Positions 9,389-18,269 of a DNA stretch of 53,227 bases are shown one piece after another. The notes below the pieces were generated by a model, which saw nothing but the letters and a program-made list of their open reading frames with translations, searched no databases and was not told where the DNA came from. The position numbers and the translations under genes are program-made. Position 1 is the stretch's first letter. Each line of letters begins with the position of its first letter. Source of the DNA: an uncultured Bacteroides sp. (GTDB lineage Bacteria > Bacteroidota > Bacteroidia > Bacteroidales > Bacteroidaceae); contig NZ_CAJLKP010000040.1 of NCBI RefSeq assembly GCF_905207245.1, positions 1-53,227 of the forward strand, written 5' to 3'.

Positions 9389-10609
9389 CTATTTCGGCAC
9401 TGTAATCACCACTATAGGATTGGAATCTTCCGTCAAATTCTTCAATGCTGCCAATTTACTATTTTCGGCAATTTCGGGGTTTTCTTCCAACCAGTCCATC
9501 GCATCTCCGGCTTCAACAATCATTCCATATTCTCCTTGCAGACTACACGTCTTGGGGCGGAAAGGCATAAACCCAGTCAGGTCATCCGTGAAGCCTTCCT
9601 TTTCATCATTCATACGGGTAGTTTTAGCTTTCCGGTCATAAATTCCATTATGGGTTTTAGGATACCCCTGAAGGCATTGGAAAAATACGTTGTTATCAGT
9701 CTCATAAATGCAACTTACCAATAAGCGGTTCTCGCTATCTACAAAGGTACCACGTTCTCCATCGCCTAAGTGCCATTTTCCAGTAGTAAATGCAATAGAG
9801 GGAACCAAACCATTCCGTTCCACTGTATAGATAGTATCATTGAAACTCTCTTTCAACCGCACTTTTCCGCCACTCTTCCATAAGAAAGGAACGCCCATGA
9901 TATTTATAGAACTCTCCCCATTCTTAAACCGACTTAAAAGAAGCCCGGCATTGCCCTGTTTAAGAACCGAAATACTGGCGATATCTTCTACAGTCTTCTC
10001 CTGTACCGACGGAAACAGAGAGGGAATTGTATCTACCCGTTCACCGGCTTCGTTAAAAAACAGCAAAGAACTGGCATTGTAACTCATAGCCAAACCATTA
10101 TAATGACCAATAATAAGCGAATCTGTAAAACAGAAATCAGACGGTACAGCAGGTTTGCTTGGTATAGCCAGTTTGCCACGATAATTGCCCTGCACGTCAT
10201 ACTTTTGCAAAGTAGCCGGATGTCGCATGAAATAGAGTAGACCATCTATATCATTATAAGTAGGTGCCGGAGTAGAGTATGCTTCCGGATCCTCTCCCAC
10301 ATGCCCAACCTTAGTCAGGAATTTACCCGTTTCTTTATCAAACAGCAGACAGTCTTTTCCCGACACCACTACAATATGCTTATCCAGCAAAGTGATATTC
10401 GGATTTCTTCCTATCAGGCACGAATCAGTAGTTTCCAATGCAACATAACGCACATCAGCACCCAATTCCGAAAGTTTCAACTCAGCAGGCTTTTCCATTG
10501 CCCCTGCCACATCAATAGAACACAATTCGTCAGCCGACGATTGCGGAGTGCCAGTACAAGCAGCCATCAGACAAACCAAACCTGTGGCATATAACCATTC
10601 TTTTTTCAT
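9389..10609 (-). CDS. Six-bladed beta-propeller lipoprotein (BF3164-like), copy 1
   Basis: A predicted surface or periplasmic lipoprotein of about 406 residues. I choose the internal ATG at 10609 because it places a clean signal and lipobox (MKKEWLYATGLVCLMAAC) at the N-terminus; an in-frame ATG at 10642 adds 11 residues. The repeated strand patterns resemble six-bladed propellers of the BF3164/TolB-like type. The C-terminus carries LTEDSNPIVVI, the signature shared by all four paralogues here. It is the most divergent: the GxGPGEY turn of the others is replaced by HVGEDPEAY. Function of this family is unknown. Confidence 0.82.
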   Translation of the reverse strand: MKKEWLYATGLVCLMAACTGTPQSSADELCSIDVAGAMEKPAELKLSELGADVRYVALETTDSCLIGRNPNITLLDKHIVVVSGKDCLLFDKETGKFLTKVGHVGEDPEAYSTPAPTYNDIDGLLYFMRHPATLQKYDVQGNYRGKLAIPSKPAVPSDFCFTDSLIIGHYNGLAMSYNASSLLFFNEAGERVDTIPSLFPSVQEKTVEDIASISVLKQGNAGLLLSRFKNGESSINIMGVPFLWKSGGKVRLKESFNDTIYTVERNGLVPSIAFTTGKWHLGDGERGTFVDSENRLLVSCIYETDNNVFFQCLQGYPKTHNGIYDRKAKTTRMNDEKEGFTDDLTGFMPFRPKTCSLQGEYGMIVEAGDAMDWLEENPEIAENSKLAALKNLTEDSNPIVVITVPK

Positions 10610-10666
10610 GATTTCTTGTGTGTTTTTAGATTTAACATTCATAACGTTTCCGCAAATAAACTAATA

Positions 10667-10709
10667 TTTTTAGTTCTCAAACTAAATTTTATCGTTAAAG
10701 AACTAAAAA
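10667..10709. promoter_or_regulatory. 11-bp perfect dyad upstream of the propeller gene
   Basis: TTTTTAGTTCT at 10667-10677 is perfectly inverted at 10699-10709 with a 21-nt spacer. It lies about 60-100 bp before the chosen start at 10609, between that gene and the DUF2809-like gene. It could be an operator or an intercistronic hairpin. Confidence 0.45.
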
Positions 10710-10743
10710 CCCATATTTAAAAGTGCCTTTAAGGTGCATCCGC

Positions 10744-11121
10744 TTACCGGCGGATAAAGAAAAGAGGCAAACATCCGGCAGCATAACAGACAATATCCCA
10801 CCATGAAAAAGATGTACCCAGTACCACCCTTGCCAACGTACAATCTTGTAGTCCTACCAAAGTGACAAACTGCAAATATTGCAATGCTTCAATACAGCAG
10901 GCAAACAAAAACACCCATAGTGGCAACCACCGTAACGGACGGGTAATAAAGATGCGTACAAAGCAATACACCAATACCACCACTAACACATCTCCCATAT
11001 ACGGGCGGATAAATGCATCGTGCACAAAAAGTGCTATCAACGTTTCAATTACAAAAAGCCCGGCAAAGCAGATGGCATAAAACCAACGGCTGCCTACAAA
11101 TTGATAGTTTCTATTATTCAT
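10744..11121 (-). CDS. Small membrane protein, DUF2809-like
   Basis: A 125-residue integral membrane protein with four to five hydrophobic segments and almost no soluble part. The pattern fits DUF2809 proteins, where short hydrophilic turns such as FIRPYMGDVLVVV and FSWWDIVCYAAGC recur. Function unknown. It sits inside the propeller cluster, 49 bp after one propeller gene and about 100 bp before the next, on the same strand, so it is probably co-transcribed with them. Confidence 0.7.
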   Translation of the reverse strand: MNNRNYQFVGSRWFYAICFAGLFVIETLIALFVHDAFIRPYMGDVLVVVLVYCFVRIFITRPLRWLPLWVFLFACCIEALQYLQFVTLVGLQDCTLARVVLGTSFSWWDIVCYAAGCLPLFFIRR

Positions 11122-11170
11122 AATTATGATATGTCACATATGACTTCAAATATAAGGAAAATACAGAGAT

Positions 11171-12283
11171 TTAAAATTTCAATAACATCAGTACCGGATT
11201 ATCATCCTCGGACAAATGGCTCAAAGCCTTCCTTTCTTCAGGAAGCATATCAGTGTCATGTTCCAGAATATATTCTATATTTTCTGATTCCGGTGAAGTC
11301 AGAAAGACCAAGTAATTATCTGTAGCCCCATTCACTTGTTGATAAGAACGAATTTTTCCGGAGAAAAAGTTAGGTTTTGTAAGTTCCCCGGTCTTTTTAT
11401 TCTTCAATATTGCAACAGAAGGAAAGCTGCTTAAGTCGATATAAAGATATTCGCCTGTCTCACAAAAAGCACTTATCCCACGTAGCACGTCTTTGTCTTC
11501 TTTATATGCAGCCTGCATATTTTTCTGCCACTTCTTTATTATGTCTTTAGTAGCCCAACGGGTGGATGGAAATTTTAAATAACTCTTGATGCCGTTCTCT
11601 GTAACCTCACACAGTTCCGATGAAAACAATTTATAATAATAAAGGGAACCATTTGAGCGGAAGAAAGACGATCCAAAACGCTGAATGCCATCATCAAAAA
11701 TATCATCATAGGTTGACAATACCTTAAGTTCCTTAGAAATAGTAGAATATCTGGCCAAAGCAATATCAATATCACTCTCTCCTCCTTTCAATATGTTAGC
11801 CAAATAAAAGACACTGTCATTCAATGCAGCAAAATCAAGCATCCGTTCTCCAATCATATATTCTTCAAACTGTGTTCCCTTTGAGGAATACTTGATTACT
11901 TTCCCAACAGAAGTATCTGCCACATAAACGTCTCCTTGCAGATTAACATCTACCCCCCACGCCGAAGTGTATTCACCAGGTCCTTGTCCCACCTTATCAA
12001 TACAGTAAGCAAACTTGCCCTGCTTATCGAAAACCAATATCTTTTGTGAAGATATAAAATAGAAATAGCCATTAACATAACGCACCGTAGAAACTCCTCC
12101 TATCAATATATCATCATTAGTCTCCAGAGGAATGTAACGTATTTCCTTTATTTTCTGTTCCGGCAGATTAGTCAGCGAATCAATTGCCAGCGTATTAGCG
12201 TCTACACTTTCCACTTTATTTTCCTGTTTGCGTTGGCAGGCAAACAAACACAATAAACTTGCAGCAACAAATATCTTTTTCAT
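11171..12283 (-). CDS. Six-bladed beta-propeller lipoprotein (BF3164-like), copy 2
   Basis: A 370-residue lipoprotein with signal MKKIFVAASLLCLFAC. An early strand block (IKEIRYIPLETNDDILIGG), the turn VGQGPGEYTSAW near residue 100 and the C-terminal LSEDDNPVLML match the other paralogues of this cluster. The gene begins 22 bp after the stop of the next propeller gene upstream, which supports one transcript. Function unknown; ligand binding at the cell surface or periplasm is a guess from the fold. Confidence 0.83.
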   Translation of the reverse strand: MKKIFVAASLLCLFACQRKQENKVESVDANTLAIDSLTNLPEQKIKEIRYIPLETNDDILIGGVSTVRYVNGYFYFISSQKILVFDKQGKFAYCIDKVGQGPGEYTSAWGVDVNLQGDVYVADTSVGKVIKYSSKGTQFEEYMIGERMLDFAALNDSVFYLANILKGGESDIDIALARYSTISKELKVLSTYDDIFDDGIQRFGSSFFRSNGSLYYYKLFSSELCEVTENGIKSYLKFPSTRWATKDIIKKWQKNMQAAYKEDKDVLRGISAFCETGEYLYIDLSSFPSVAILKNKKTGELTKPNFFSGKIRSYQQVNGATDNYLVFLTSPESENIEYILEHDTDMLPEERKALSHLSEDDNPVLMLLKF

Positions 12284-12305
12284 AAACTATGATATTACAT
12301 CTGTA

Positions 12306-13490
12306 TTATAAATTTTCATTATCCTTAGCTTCATCAAACGACTTCATATGAACCTTAAACAATACCGGATTAGAGTCTTCAGTTACAGAAGTAATCATTC
12401 TATCCATTTTTTCCCTATACATATCCGAGCACTTTTCTCTTGCCCACTTCCAGTAATAAATTAACCATTCTGCCTGTTGCAGGAAAACCAGCTCACCCGT
12501 AGTGGTGGTATAAAAATAATGGATATTCAGTCCGCCTAACCGGGATAGTTGGGCCATACTGCCTACTTTGTATTCGGAGGTTTGCTTATCATAAAGAAAA
12601 TACTTAAACTGATTATAATCCACATAATATCCTAACATGAAACGTTCCGTAGTCTGTAAGTATTCAAATCCCTTCAGAAACTTATTACGACGAACATATC
12701 TGGAAAAATCCTCCCTATTCACATCTACATCTTCAGGAAGACTTCTTGAAGTAAAATGAAGAACATAAGAAGGATATACCGTATCCTTTTTCACTGTATA
12801 GATGGTATCATTAAACGGATAAATCAAAGTAGCAGCATCGCCAAACCTACTGGTATACCTGCCTAATCCATACCCCGACTTATTTTTATGTTTTTCTTCA
12901 TAAGGAATATAAGATGCAATGACCTCGGCAGTTCTTAAATCGAACTTGAAAAGATTATAATTGCCATGCTTACTCGCATCGTAGTTCGATATCTGATAAA
13001 TCGTATCATTTTCCAATAACAACACTTCAAAATGCCAAACGTCATAAGGAACTTCCCTGTAGAAATCGCTATTCAAATCATAGATAATATATTTCTGTCC
13101 ACCCATTTCCTTTACAAGAATTGAATCTCCTTTAAAAGTAAAATTCCACAATTTAGCATACTCACCGGGGCCATTTCCTTGCTTTCCAATGCGCTTCTGA
13201 TACTTTCCCCGGGAATCAAAAACCAATATTCCATTATTCGTCCCATCAAGCACGTATATCTTATCCTTATAAAATTCAACTCGTTTCACATCAGCAATGA
13301 GACATTCGTCATTCGTTTCTAATGGAATTATCTCAATCGAGTCATCCAATACTTCGGACAAATCTAAGATAGGATCTACCTCTTCAGGGTTTATCACAAT
13401 TTCTTTTATTTCCTCATACGACTGCAAGGGAGCAGGGCCACATGAAAAGAAAAGCGGAAACCAAAACAATAAGATATAGTAGTTCTTCAT
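12306..13490 (-). CDS. Six-bladed beta-propeller lipoprotein (BF3164-like), copy 3
   Basis: About 394 residues from the ATG at 13490, chosen because it gives a lipoprotein signal (MKNYYILLFWFPLFFSC). A start at 13556 would put 22 mostly charged or polar residues before it. The body has the shared IIPLETNDECLI strand, the turn GNGPGEYAKLW and the C-terminal TEDSNPVLF, followed by a charged 15-residue tail not seen in the other copies. Function unknown. Confidence 0.82.
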   Translation of the reverse strand: MKNYYILLFWFPLFFSCGPAPLQSYEEIKEIVINPEEVDPILDLSEVLDDSIEIIPLETNDECLIADVKRVEFYKDKIYVLDGTNNGILVFDSRGKYQKRIGKQGNGPGEYAKLWNFTFKGDSILVKEMGGQKYIIYDLNSDFYREVPYDVWHFEVLLLENDTIYQISNYDASKHGNYNLFKFDLRTAEVIASYIPYEEKHKNKSGYGLGRYTSRFGDAATLIYPFNDTIYTVKKDTVYPSYVLHFTSRSLPEDVDVNREDFSRYVRRNKFLKGFEYLQTTERFMLGYYVDYNQFKYFLYDKQTSEYKVGSMAQLSRLGGLNIHYFYTTTTGELVFLQQAEWLIYYWKWAREKCSDMYREKMDRMITSVTEDSNPVLFKVHMKSFDEAKDNENL

Positions 13491-13646
13491 GGGCTTCAAA
13501 CGGTTTATCAGAAATATCGACTTTATTCTGTCCATAAAAATATCACTTATTTTCATACGTTTTACATTTTATGCCAAAAATGTGATTATTATTTCGCCTA
13601 AAGCGGAAAGAATACCACAATCTTATAGTGCTTATTAGCAAACCTG

Positions 13647-14870
13647 TCATTTTTTAAACTCATAATATATTAGAATAGGATTAGAATCTTCTGTCAATGT
13701 CTTCAATTTGTCAGCACCCTCTATGCGGGAGCTTATTCCACCTTTTTCCATATTCTTTAAAAGTATATCTTTTGTAAAACCATCATTCATCCCTATACAA
13801 TATATCCGGTCCTTGTCGAACGCAGCAGTCTTAAAAACCAATTTGGTTTCCGCTTTATCTGTATAGAACAAATCGTCACTAAAACCAGTCATGACAGAAG
13901 TTACATTGCTCTTTTTGTTATAGAGAGCAGTATATCCATACATCCCGACCAGATAGTTCAAATGAATATATTTATCAGTTTCCCAATAGTCATATATACT
14001 ATATATCTTCTTAGCTTTTGTCAACCCATCACATATTTTCGAAATGACTCTAGGGTCTGACATATCATACTGAGCCATTTGAACTTCTATATCCTTTTTT
14101 GTCACCAGACTTTTACTTTGGAAAGCGATATACGGTTTTACTCCTTTAGGAGTTATTTCAAATATTGTATCCATGAAAATCTGCATAAATTTAGGATTTC
14201 CAGCAGGAACAGAGATAAATGTATGCTGATCAGTACTGAATTGTTCGTCCCACCCTTTATTATATTGGGAGGCATCTAACTGAAAAGAAGTTCTTTTTCC
14301 ATTGATTATGTTCACTTTGCTCAAAAGAAACTGACTCCGGGATTTATCAAATGTATACAAATTCGTATACAGTGCATTTTCAGAATACTGTATGTAATTA
14401 CTTCTCGTAGCATCATTTGCGAGTCTAAACGAGCTCTCATAAACCCCATTACTACTATATTTCAAAACCCTTTGATTTGAGTCCAGTATATATATTTTCT
14501 TATTTTCCTTGTCGACTGTTATATCATCCGGCGATACGTATTCACCGGGACCATTTCCTTTATTTCCTATCTTCCTCACAAATTTACCTTGCTTGTCAAA
14601 TAGAAAAAGCCCTCTTCTCTTCTCCAATACACACAAATAATTATCAAGGAATTCTATCTTATCAACTCTTCCCAATAAAGATTCATCCGTATCTTCCAGA
14701 ACAATAATTCCTGCTTTGCTGAATAAAGAAGAATAGGTCATCTTTTCCAATTTTTGGGCACTATCCAGATTCATTACATAGCAATTTCCCATAGCAGTAT
14801 TGCTGTCCTCTTCACTGGAAGTAGTCAGCATACCCAACATTAATGCCATTAACAGTGTTAACATTTTCAT
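13647..14870 (-). CDS. Six-bladed beta-propeller protein (BF3164-like), copy 4
   Basis: About 407 residues. The start at 14870 is preferred over 14909 because the -7 promoter box lies only 2 bp upstream of the longer start. The N-terminus is a Sec-type signal (MKMLTLLMALMLGMLTTSS) without an obvious lipobox Cys, unlike the other three copies. It has GNGPGEYVSPDDI near residue 110 and ends with TEDSNPILIYYEF. It is first in the cluster in transcription order. Function unknown. Confidence 0.82.
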   Translation of the reverse strand: MKMLTLLMALMLGMLTTSSEEDSNTAMGNCYVMNLDSAQKLEKMTYSSLFSKAGIIVLEDTDESLLGRVDKIEFLDNYLCVLEKRRGLFLFDKQGKFVRKIGNKGNGPGEYVSPDDITVDKENKKIYILDSNQRVLKYSSNGVYESSFRLANDATRSNYIQYSENALYTNLYTFDKSRSQFLLSKVNIINGKRTSFQLDASQYNKGWDEQFSTDQHTFISVPAGNPKFMQIFMDTIFEITPKGVKPYIAFQSKSLVTKKDIEVQMAQYDMSDPRVISKICDGLTKAKKIYSIYDYWETDKYIHLNYLVGMYGYTALYNKKSNVTSVMTGFSDDLFYTDKAETKLVFKTAAFDKDRIYCIGMNDGFTKDILLKNMEKGGISSRIEGADKLKTLTEDSNPILIYYEFKK

Positions 14871-14911
14871 AGTATAATCTATTATTTCATTTAAGATAGT
14901 TATTGTCATAG

Positions 14912-14919
14912 CAAAAGTA
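14912..14919 (-). promoter_or_regulatory. Bacteroides -7 box for the propeller cluster
   Basis: TACTTTTG on the minus strand (TAnnTTTG). It predicts a start of transcription near 14905 and decides for the internal ATG at 14870. Confidence 0.55.
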
Positions 14920-15007
14920 AGACATATAACAAGACAGAGAAAAGAAATGTGTTACATTTTCTTTTGATTACGTTACCAATTTAGAAGAATTATCACTAAA
15001 TGCAAGA

Positions 15008-17155
15008 CTACAAACGAATGCAAAGCGCTCCTCTCTCTTTCAAAGAAATACAAGAGATAGCCAAACGGGAACAGTCATTTCGTAGAATATCACTGCGATA
15101 GTCGGAAAGGGAAGTATCCAGAATAACAGTTCGGATGCGAAACAGAGAAGTTAATTCTTCAATACGCCCGTTGTAGCCTTTAGAAATGTATAAATAATCA
15201 ATAGCCAGAGGTTGTTTTGCAATCTTATTCTCCCAACGAGAATCATGGAGCAAACAAATCCGCTTACCGCCATAGGAAACAATATGGTTACGGAAAGTAA
15301 AACCAGGAATAGAATAATCTGTGGTCAATGTTTTGGGAATTGAAAGGTGCAGGTGATTCCAACAGGGAGCAAGCGTACGGTGCAAACGAGATATATCCGG
15401 TAAGCTATCAGCACACGCCAGCCAGGATTTCCCATCAGCAGCAAGACAATGAACAGCAGGACAGTTACGAACATTATAAAAAGCTATGCTACGACAGGGA
15501 GAAGACAGGCTAACCGAAACAACATGATAAGTCGTCAGAAAAAGCAAACAACACAACATCCAATACACACTACGGACAGTGCAGATAACCAAGTTCCGGT
15601 AGAAAAACACCAGAAAAAGATAAAACAACACAATTTCCAAACGGTCTATCCACAACCCATCTATAGAAGATGCGGGTAATTGCTCTATCCAGCGGAGAAC
15701 ACGATTCTGGCTACTTAACAAAATATTGACAACCGAAGCAAAACCATACTGTAAGAAAGGAAAAGGAGTAAGAATAAGCAGAAAGACAGCAGAATACAAA
15801 ATCAACGTCACCATAGGAATCACCCACAAGTTTGTCAGCAGAAAATGAGTGGAAAAGCGGGAGAAATAGAGAATAACTAAAGGTGCCGTACCTATTTGTG
15901 CTGCAACAGAAACAGTTAGTAATCCCCAAACATAACGGAGAACACGACGTTTCACAGAAAGTAAGTTATAAAGTTTGGGTTGTATCAATAAGATAGAAGC
16001 CACCGCAGCAAAAGATAGTTGAAAACCTACATCAAACAACCAAAGCGGATTATAAAGCAACATCAGAAAGGCAGTAGCTGCCAATGTATTCAGAGTTAAC
16101 GGTTTCTCCGGTTGCAGGCAGGAAACAGCTAATAAAGAGAACATGATGACAGAACGTACCACGGAAGAAGAGAATCCCGTAAGAAAGGCAAACGCCCATA
16201 AAAAAAGAATGATAAACAAAAGTCCACAAGGTTTGAAAAAAGCCCATCGCTTCCAGATAAAAGACATCAAGAAAAGTAGCAAGGCATAGAGAAAGCCTAT
16301 ATGAAGTCCTGAAAGAGCCAGAACATGACTGGCTCCTGCAACAGAGTACGTTTCCTGAATATCCTCACTCAGATTTTCCTTATCCCCAACCGTGAGCGCC
16401 GAAAGCACTGCAAGATTATCTCCTTGAAAACCTAAACAACGATATAAATTCACCACTTTCTCACGGTAATCAGAAGCTACCTGCTGGAAGGTACGGGAAA
16501 CCTCGTGCCCGTTCACCTTCCAATGACCGGCAGGAACATAAGCAGTAGCACTACCACCCTTACGGATAAGATAGCGCATATAGTCAAATTCATCCGGATT
16601 ACCATTATTGGCAGGAGGGGCAAGGCGGGTATGTATCCACAGTTTATCTCCCCTGCATAACATGGCAGAAGCAGAGTCTTTGGGGAAATACAGTAAAACA
16701 GCATTGCCGTGTGTGTTTTTCTGCACAGCCCCACTGTTCACTTTGCCTTCCAATTGTACACGGCACAGAATGCTCCGTTCTTTTATATCCGGCTTTTCCC
16801 GGATGACTGCCTGATAGATTTCAGCTTTATCAGAAAAAGAAAAATCCGTGCAATGCAACCGTTCCTCTGCCATACCGGCACCTAAACCAAAACAACAAAG
16901 AAAAACAGAAACGCCATACACCCAATTAAGGCGATATTTATTGGAAAAGAAATAAGCTAGAAAAAGCAGAAAAAAACCTGTCACGCAAATCCAGACGGGC
17001 ACAAGTTCAAAGGACAGATAAGACACTTCTGCCGGAAATTCTGGTGGGAACTCTGTCCGCTGGTGGAAGAAGTACGCATCTCCACATATAATACCGCCTG
17101 CAAACGGCATCAGAAGTCGTAAGAAAGGATGTCGTTGCAGGCTGTTGATTATCAA
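15008..17155 (-). CDS. comEC: ComEC/Rec2-family DNA-uptake channel protein
   Basis: A 715-residue inner-membrane protein. It has N-terminal TM helices, a DUF4131-like soluble insert (about 75-215), a polytopic Competence domain (about 235-510, with ASHVLALSGLHIGFLYALL), and a C-terminal soluble domain (about 545-715). In competent bacteria ComEC carries single-stranded DNA across the inner membrane. The C-terminal domain sits where other ComEC proteins have a metallo-beta-lactamase nuclease, but the HxHxDH metal motif is absent; the equivalent stretch reads YLYISKGYNGRIEEL. The gene follows rpe by 12 bp. The frame is intact, so it is not a simple pseudogene. Confidence 0.9.
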   Translation of the reverse strand: MIINSLQRHPFLRLLMPFAGGIICGDAYFFHQRTEFPPEFPAEVSYLSFELVPVWICVTGFFLLFLAYFFSNKYRLNWVYGVSVFLCCFGLGAGMAEERLHCTDFSFSDKAEIYQAVIREKPDIKERSILCRVQLEGKVNSGAVQKNTHGNAVLLYFPKDSASAMLCRGDKLWIHTRLAPPANNGNPDEFDYMRYLIRKGGSATAYVPAGHWKVNGHEVSRTFQQVASDYREKVVNLYRCLGFQGDNLAVLSALTVGDKENLSEDIQETYSVAGASHVLALSGLHIGFLYALLLFLMSFIWKRWAFFKPCGLLFIILFLWAFAFLTGFSSSVVRSVIMFSLLAVSCLQPEKPLTLNTLAATAFLMLLYNPLWLFDVGFQLSFAAVASILLIQPKLYNLLSVKRRVLRYVWGLLTVSVAAQIGTAPLVILYFSRFSTHFLLTNLWVIPMVTLILYSAVFLLILTPFPFLQYGFASVVNILLSSQNRVLRWIEQLPASSIDGLWIDRLEIVLFYLFLVFFYRNLVICTVRSVYWMLCCLLFLTTYHVVSVSLSSPCRSIAFYNVRNCPAVHCLAADGKSWLACADSLPDISRLHRTLAPCWNHLHLSIPKTLTTDYSIPGFTFRNHIVSYGGKRICLLHDSRWENKIAKQPLAIDYLYISKGYNGRIEELTSLFRIRTVILDTSLSDYRSDILRNDCSRLAISCISLKERGALCIRL

Positions 17156-17167
17156 CTGGAGGAAAAG

Positions 17168-17818
17168 TTAGAGGTTCTTCAATGAATGTATCATTCTTTC
17201 AGGGTCGGGAGCTGCAAAAACGGCACTTCCGGCAACCAATACATCGGCACCGGCAGCTATCAAACGGGCGCCTGTTTCCAGATTGACACCTCCATCCACT
17301 TCAATCAATGCTTTTGAACCGGTACTATCTATCAGAGCACGCAACTCACGCACTTTCTCAACCGTATGTTCTATAAACTTCTGACCTCCAAAACCTGGAT
17401 TTACGCTCATTAGCAACACCATATACACATCCTGAATGATATCCTTCAACATAGCCACAGGTGTGGCAGGATTCAGTGTAACAGCAGGCTGCATACCCGC
17501 TTCGCGTATCTGTTGCACCACCCGGTGCAGATGCGGACAAGCTTCAAAATGCACATTCATGGTATGTGCACCCAATGCCTTTACTTCGTTAATAAACTTC
17601 TCGGGCTGCACAATCATCAAATGCACATCCAGAGGTTTCTTTGAAATCTTGGCCACATACTTCAATACAGGAAAACCGAAAGAGATATTAGGGACAAACA
17701 CACCATCCATAATATCAATGTGAGTCCAATCGGCTTCACTGCGATTCAACATTTCCAGATCTTTTGCCAGATAAGCGAAATCTGCGGACAAGATAGAAGG
17801 AGCTATGATTGGTTTCAT
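17168..17818 (-). CDS. rpe: Ribulose-phosphate 3-epimerase
   Basis: A 216-residue TIM-barrel enzyme that interconverts D-ribulose 5-phosphate and D-xylulose 5-phosphate in the cytoplasmic pentose phosphate pathway. Family motifs are complete: IAPSILSADF at the N-terminus, the metal/catalytic HIDIMDGVFVPNISFG, VHLMI, MSVNPGFGGQKFI, and IEVDGGVN near residue 175. It is first gene of a two-gene unit with comEC. Confidence 0.97.
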   Translation of the reverse strand: MKPIIAPSILSADFAYLAKDLEMLNRSEADWTHIDIMDGVFVPNISFGFPVLKYVAKISKKPLDVHLMIVQPEKFINEVKALGAHTMNVHFEACPHLHRVVQQIREAGMQPAVTLNPATPVAMLKDIIQDVYMVLLMSVNPGFGGQKFIEHTVEKVRELRALIDSTGSKALIEVDGGVNLETGARLIAAGADVLVAGSAVFAAPDPERMIHSLKNL

Positions 17819-17858
17819 AATACACTACATTTTACAGGTCATATATAGTTATAACGTA

Positions 17859-17866
17859 CAAATGTA
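17859..17866 (-). promoter_or_regulatory. Bacteroides -7 box for rpe-comEC
   Basis: TACATTTG on the minus strand, about 40 nt before the rpe ATG and just downstream of the 61-aa small ORF. Confidence 0.5.
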
Positions 17867-17881
17867 GACAAAAGATTTCAT

Positions 17882-18067
17882 TCATCCTAATATAATTCCT
17901 TGTAAACCCTGCGGAAGCTGAGGTTCCACCCGGTAGTTACGAGCAAAGCCACGGAGAAAAACAAGGGTTTTCTCAGAAGGTTGCGGATGTCCCCCAACCA
18001 CAGACCTGATGGAGCTACGAGACTTTAAAGATGAAGAAGGTAAAAAAGGAGTAGTTTTCTTATTCAT
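17882..18067 (-). CDS. Small 61-aa hypothetical ORF
   Basis: An ATG-initiated frame of 61 codons, rich in Ser, Arg and Pro in its first half and ending RVEPQLPQGLQGIILG. No TM segment or signal is visible. An AATTAAAA-type string precedes the start. I do not recognise the family. In its favour is that it fills the gap between two genes on the same strand without overlap. Against it are the lack of a recognisable promoter and its short length. Confidence 0.4.
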   Translation of the reverse strand: MNKKTTPFLPSSSLKSRSSIRSVVGGHPQPSEKTLVFLRGFARNYRVEPQLPQGLQGIILG

Positions 18068-18210
18068 AGGCTTATTAAATTAAAAATTAAAAAAATGAAG
18101 TTATAGACTACCTATAATAGATAGAAATACCTCTATATGTTATGAACGGGAGAGAACGAGAAATAGTATACAAGAAGTTATAAAAAAACATGAGATATGT
18201 AAACAGAATA

Positions 18211-18243
18211 GCCCAGGACAATGCAAAAGCACTATGCCCGGGC
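18211..18243 (-). terminator. Hairpin downstream of the DUF4840-like lipoprotein gene
   Basis: GCCCAGG and CCCGGGC form a 7-bp stem with one G-U pair. It starts about 27 nt past the stop at 18270 and is followed some 25 nt later by a run of seven T on the minus strand. Plausible but imperfect terminator. Confidence 0.35.
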
Positions 18244-18269
18244 AGTTCTGTAAGTTTAATTAAAATGAT

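Noticed and set aside
15008..17155. comEC as a pseudogene
   Set aside because: Full-length frame with intact transmembrane core and normal spacing to rpe; only the nuclease motif is lost.
18211..18243. Hairpin as a riboswitch or small RNA
   Set aside because: Single short stem with no conserved aptamer pattern; terminator is the simpler reading.
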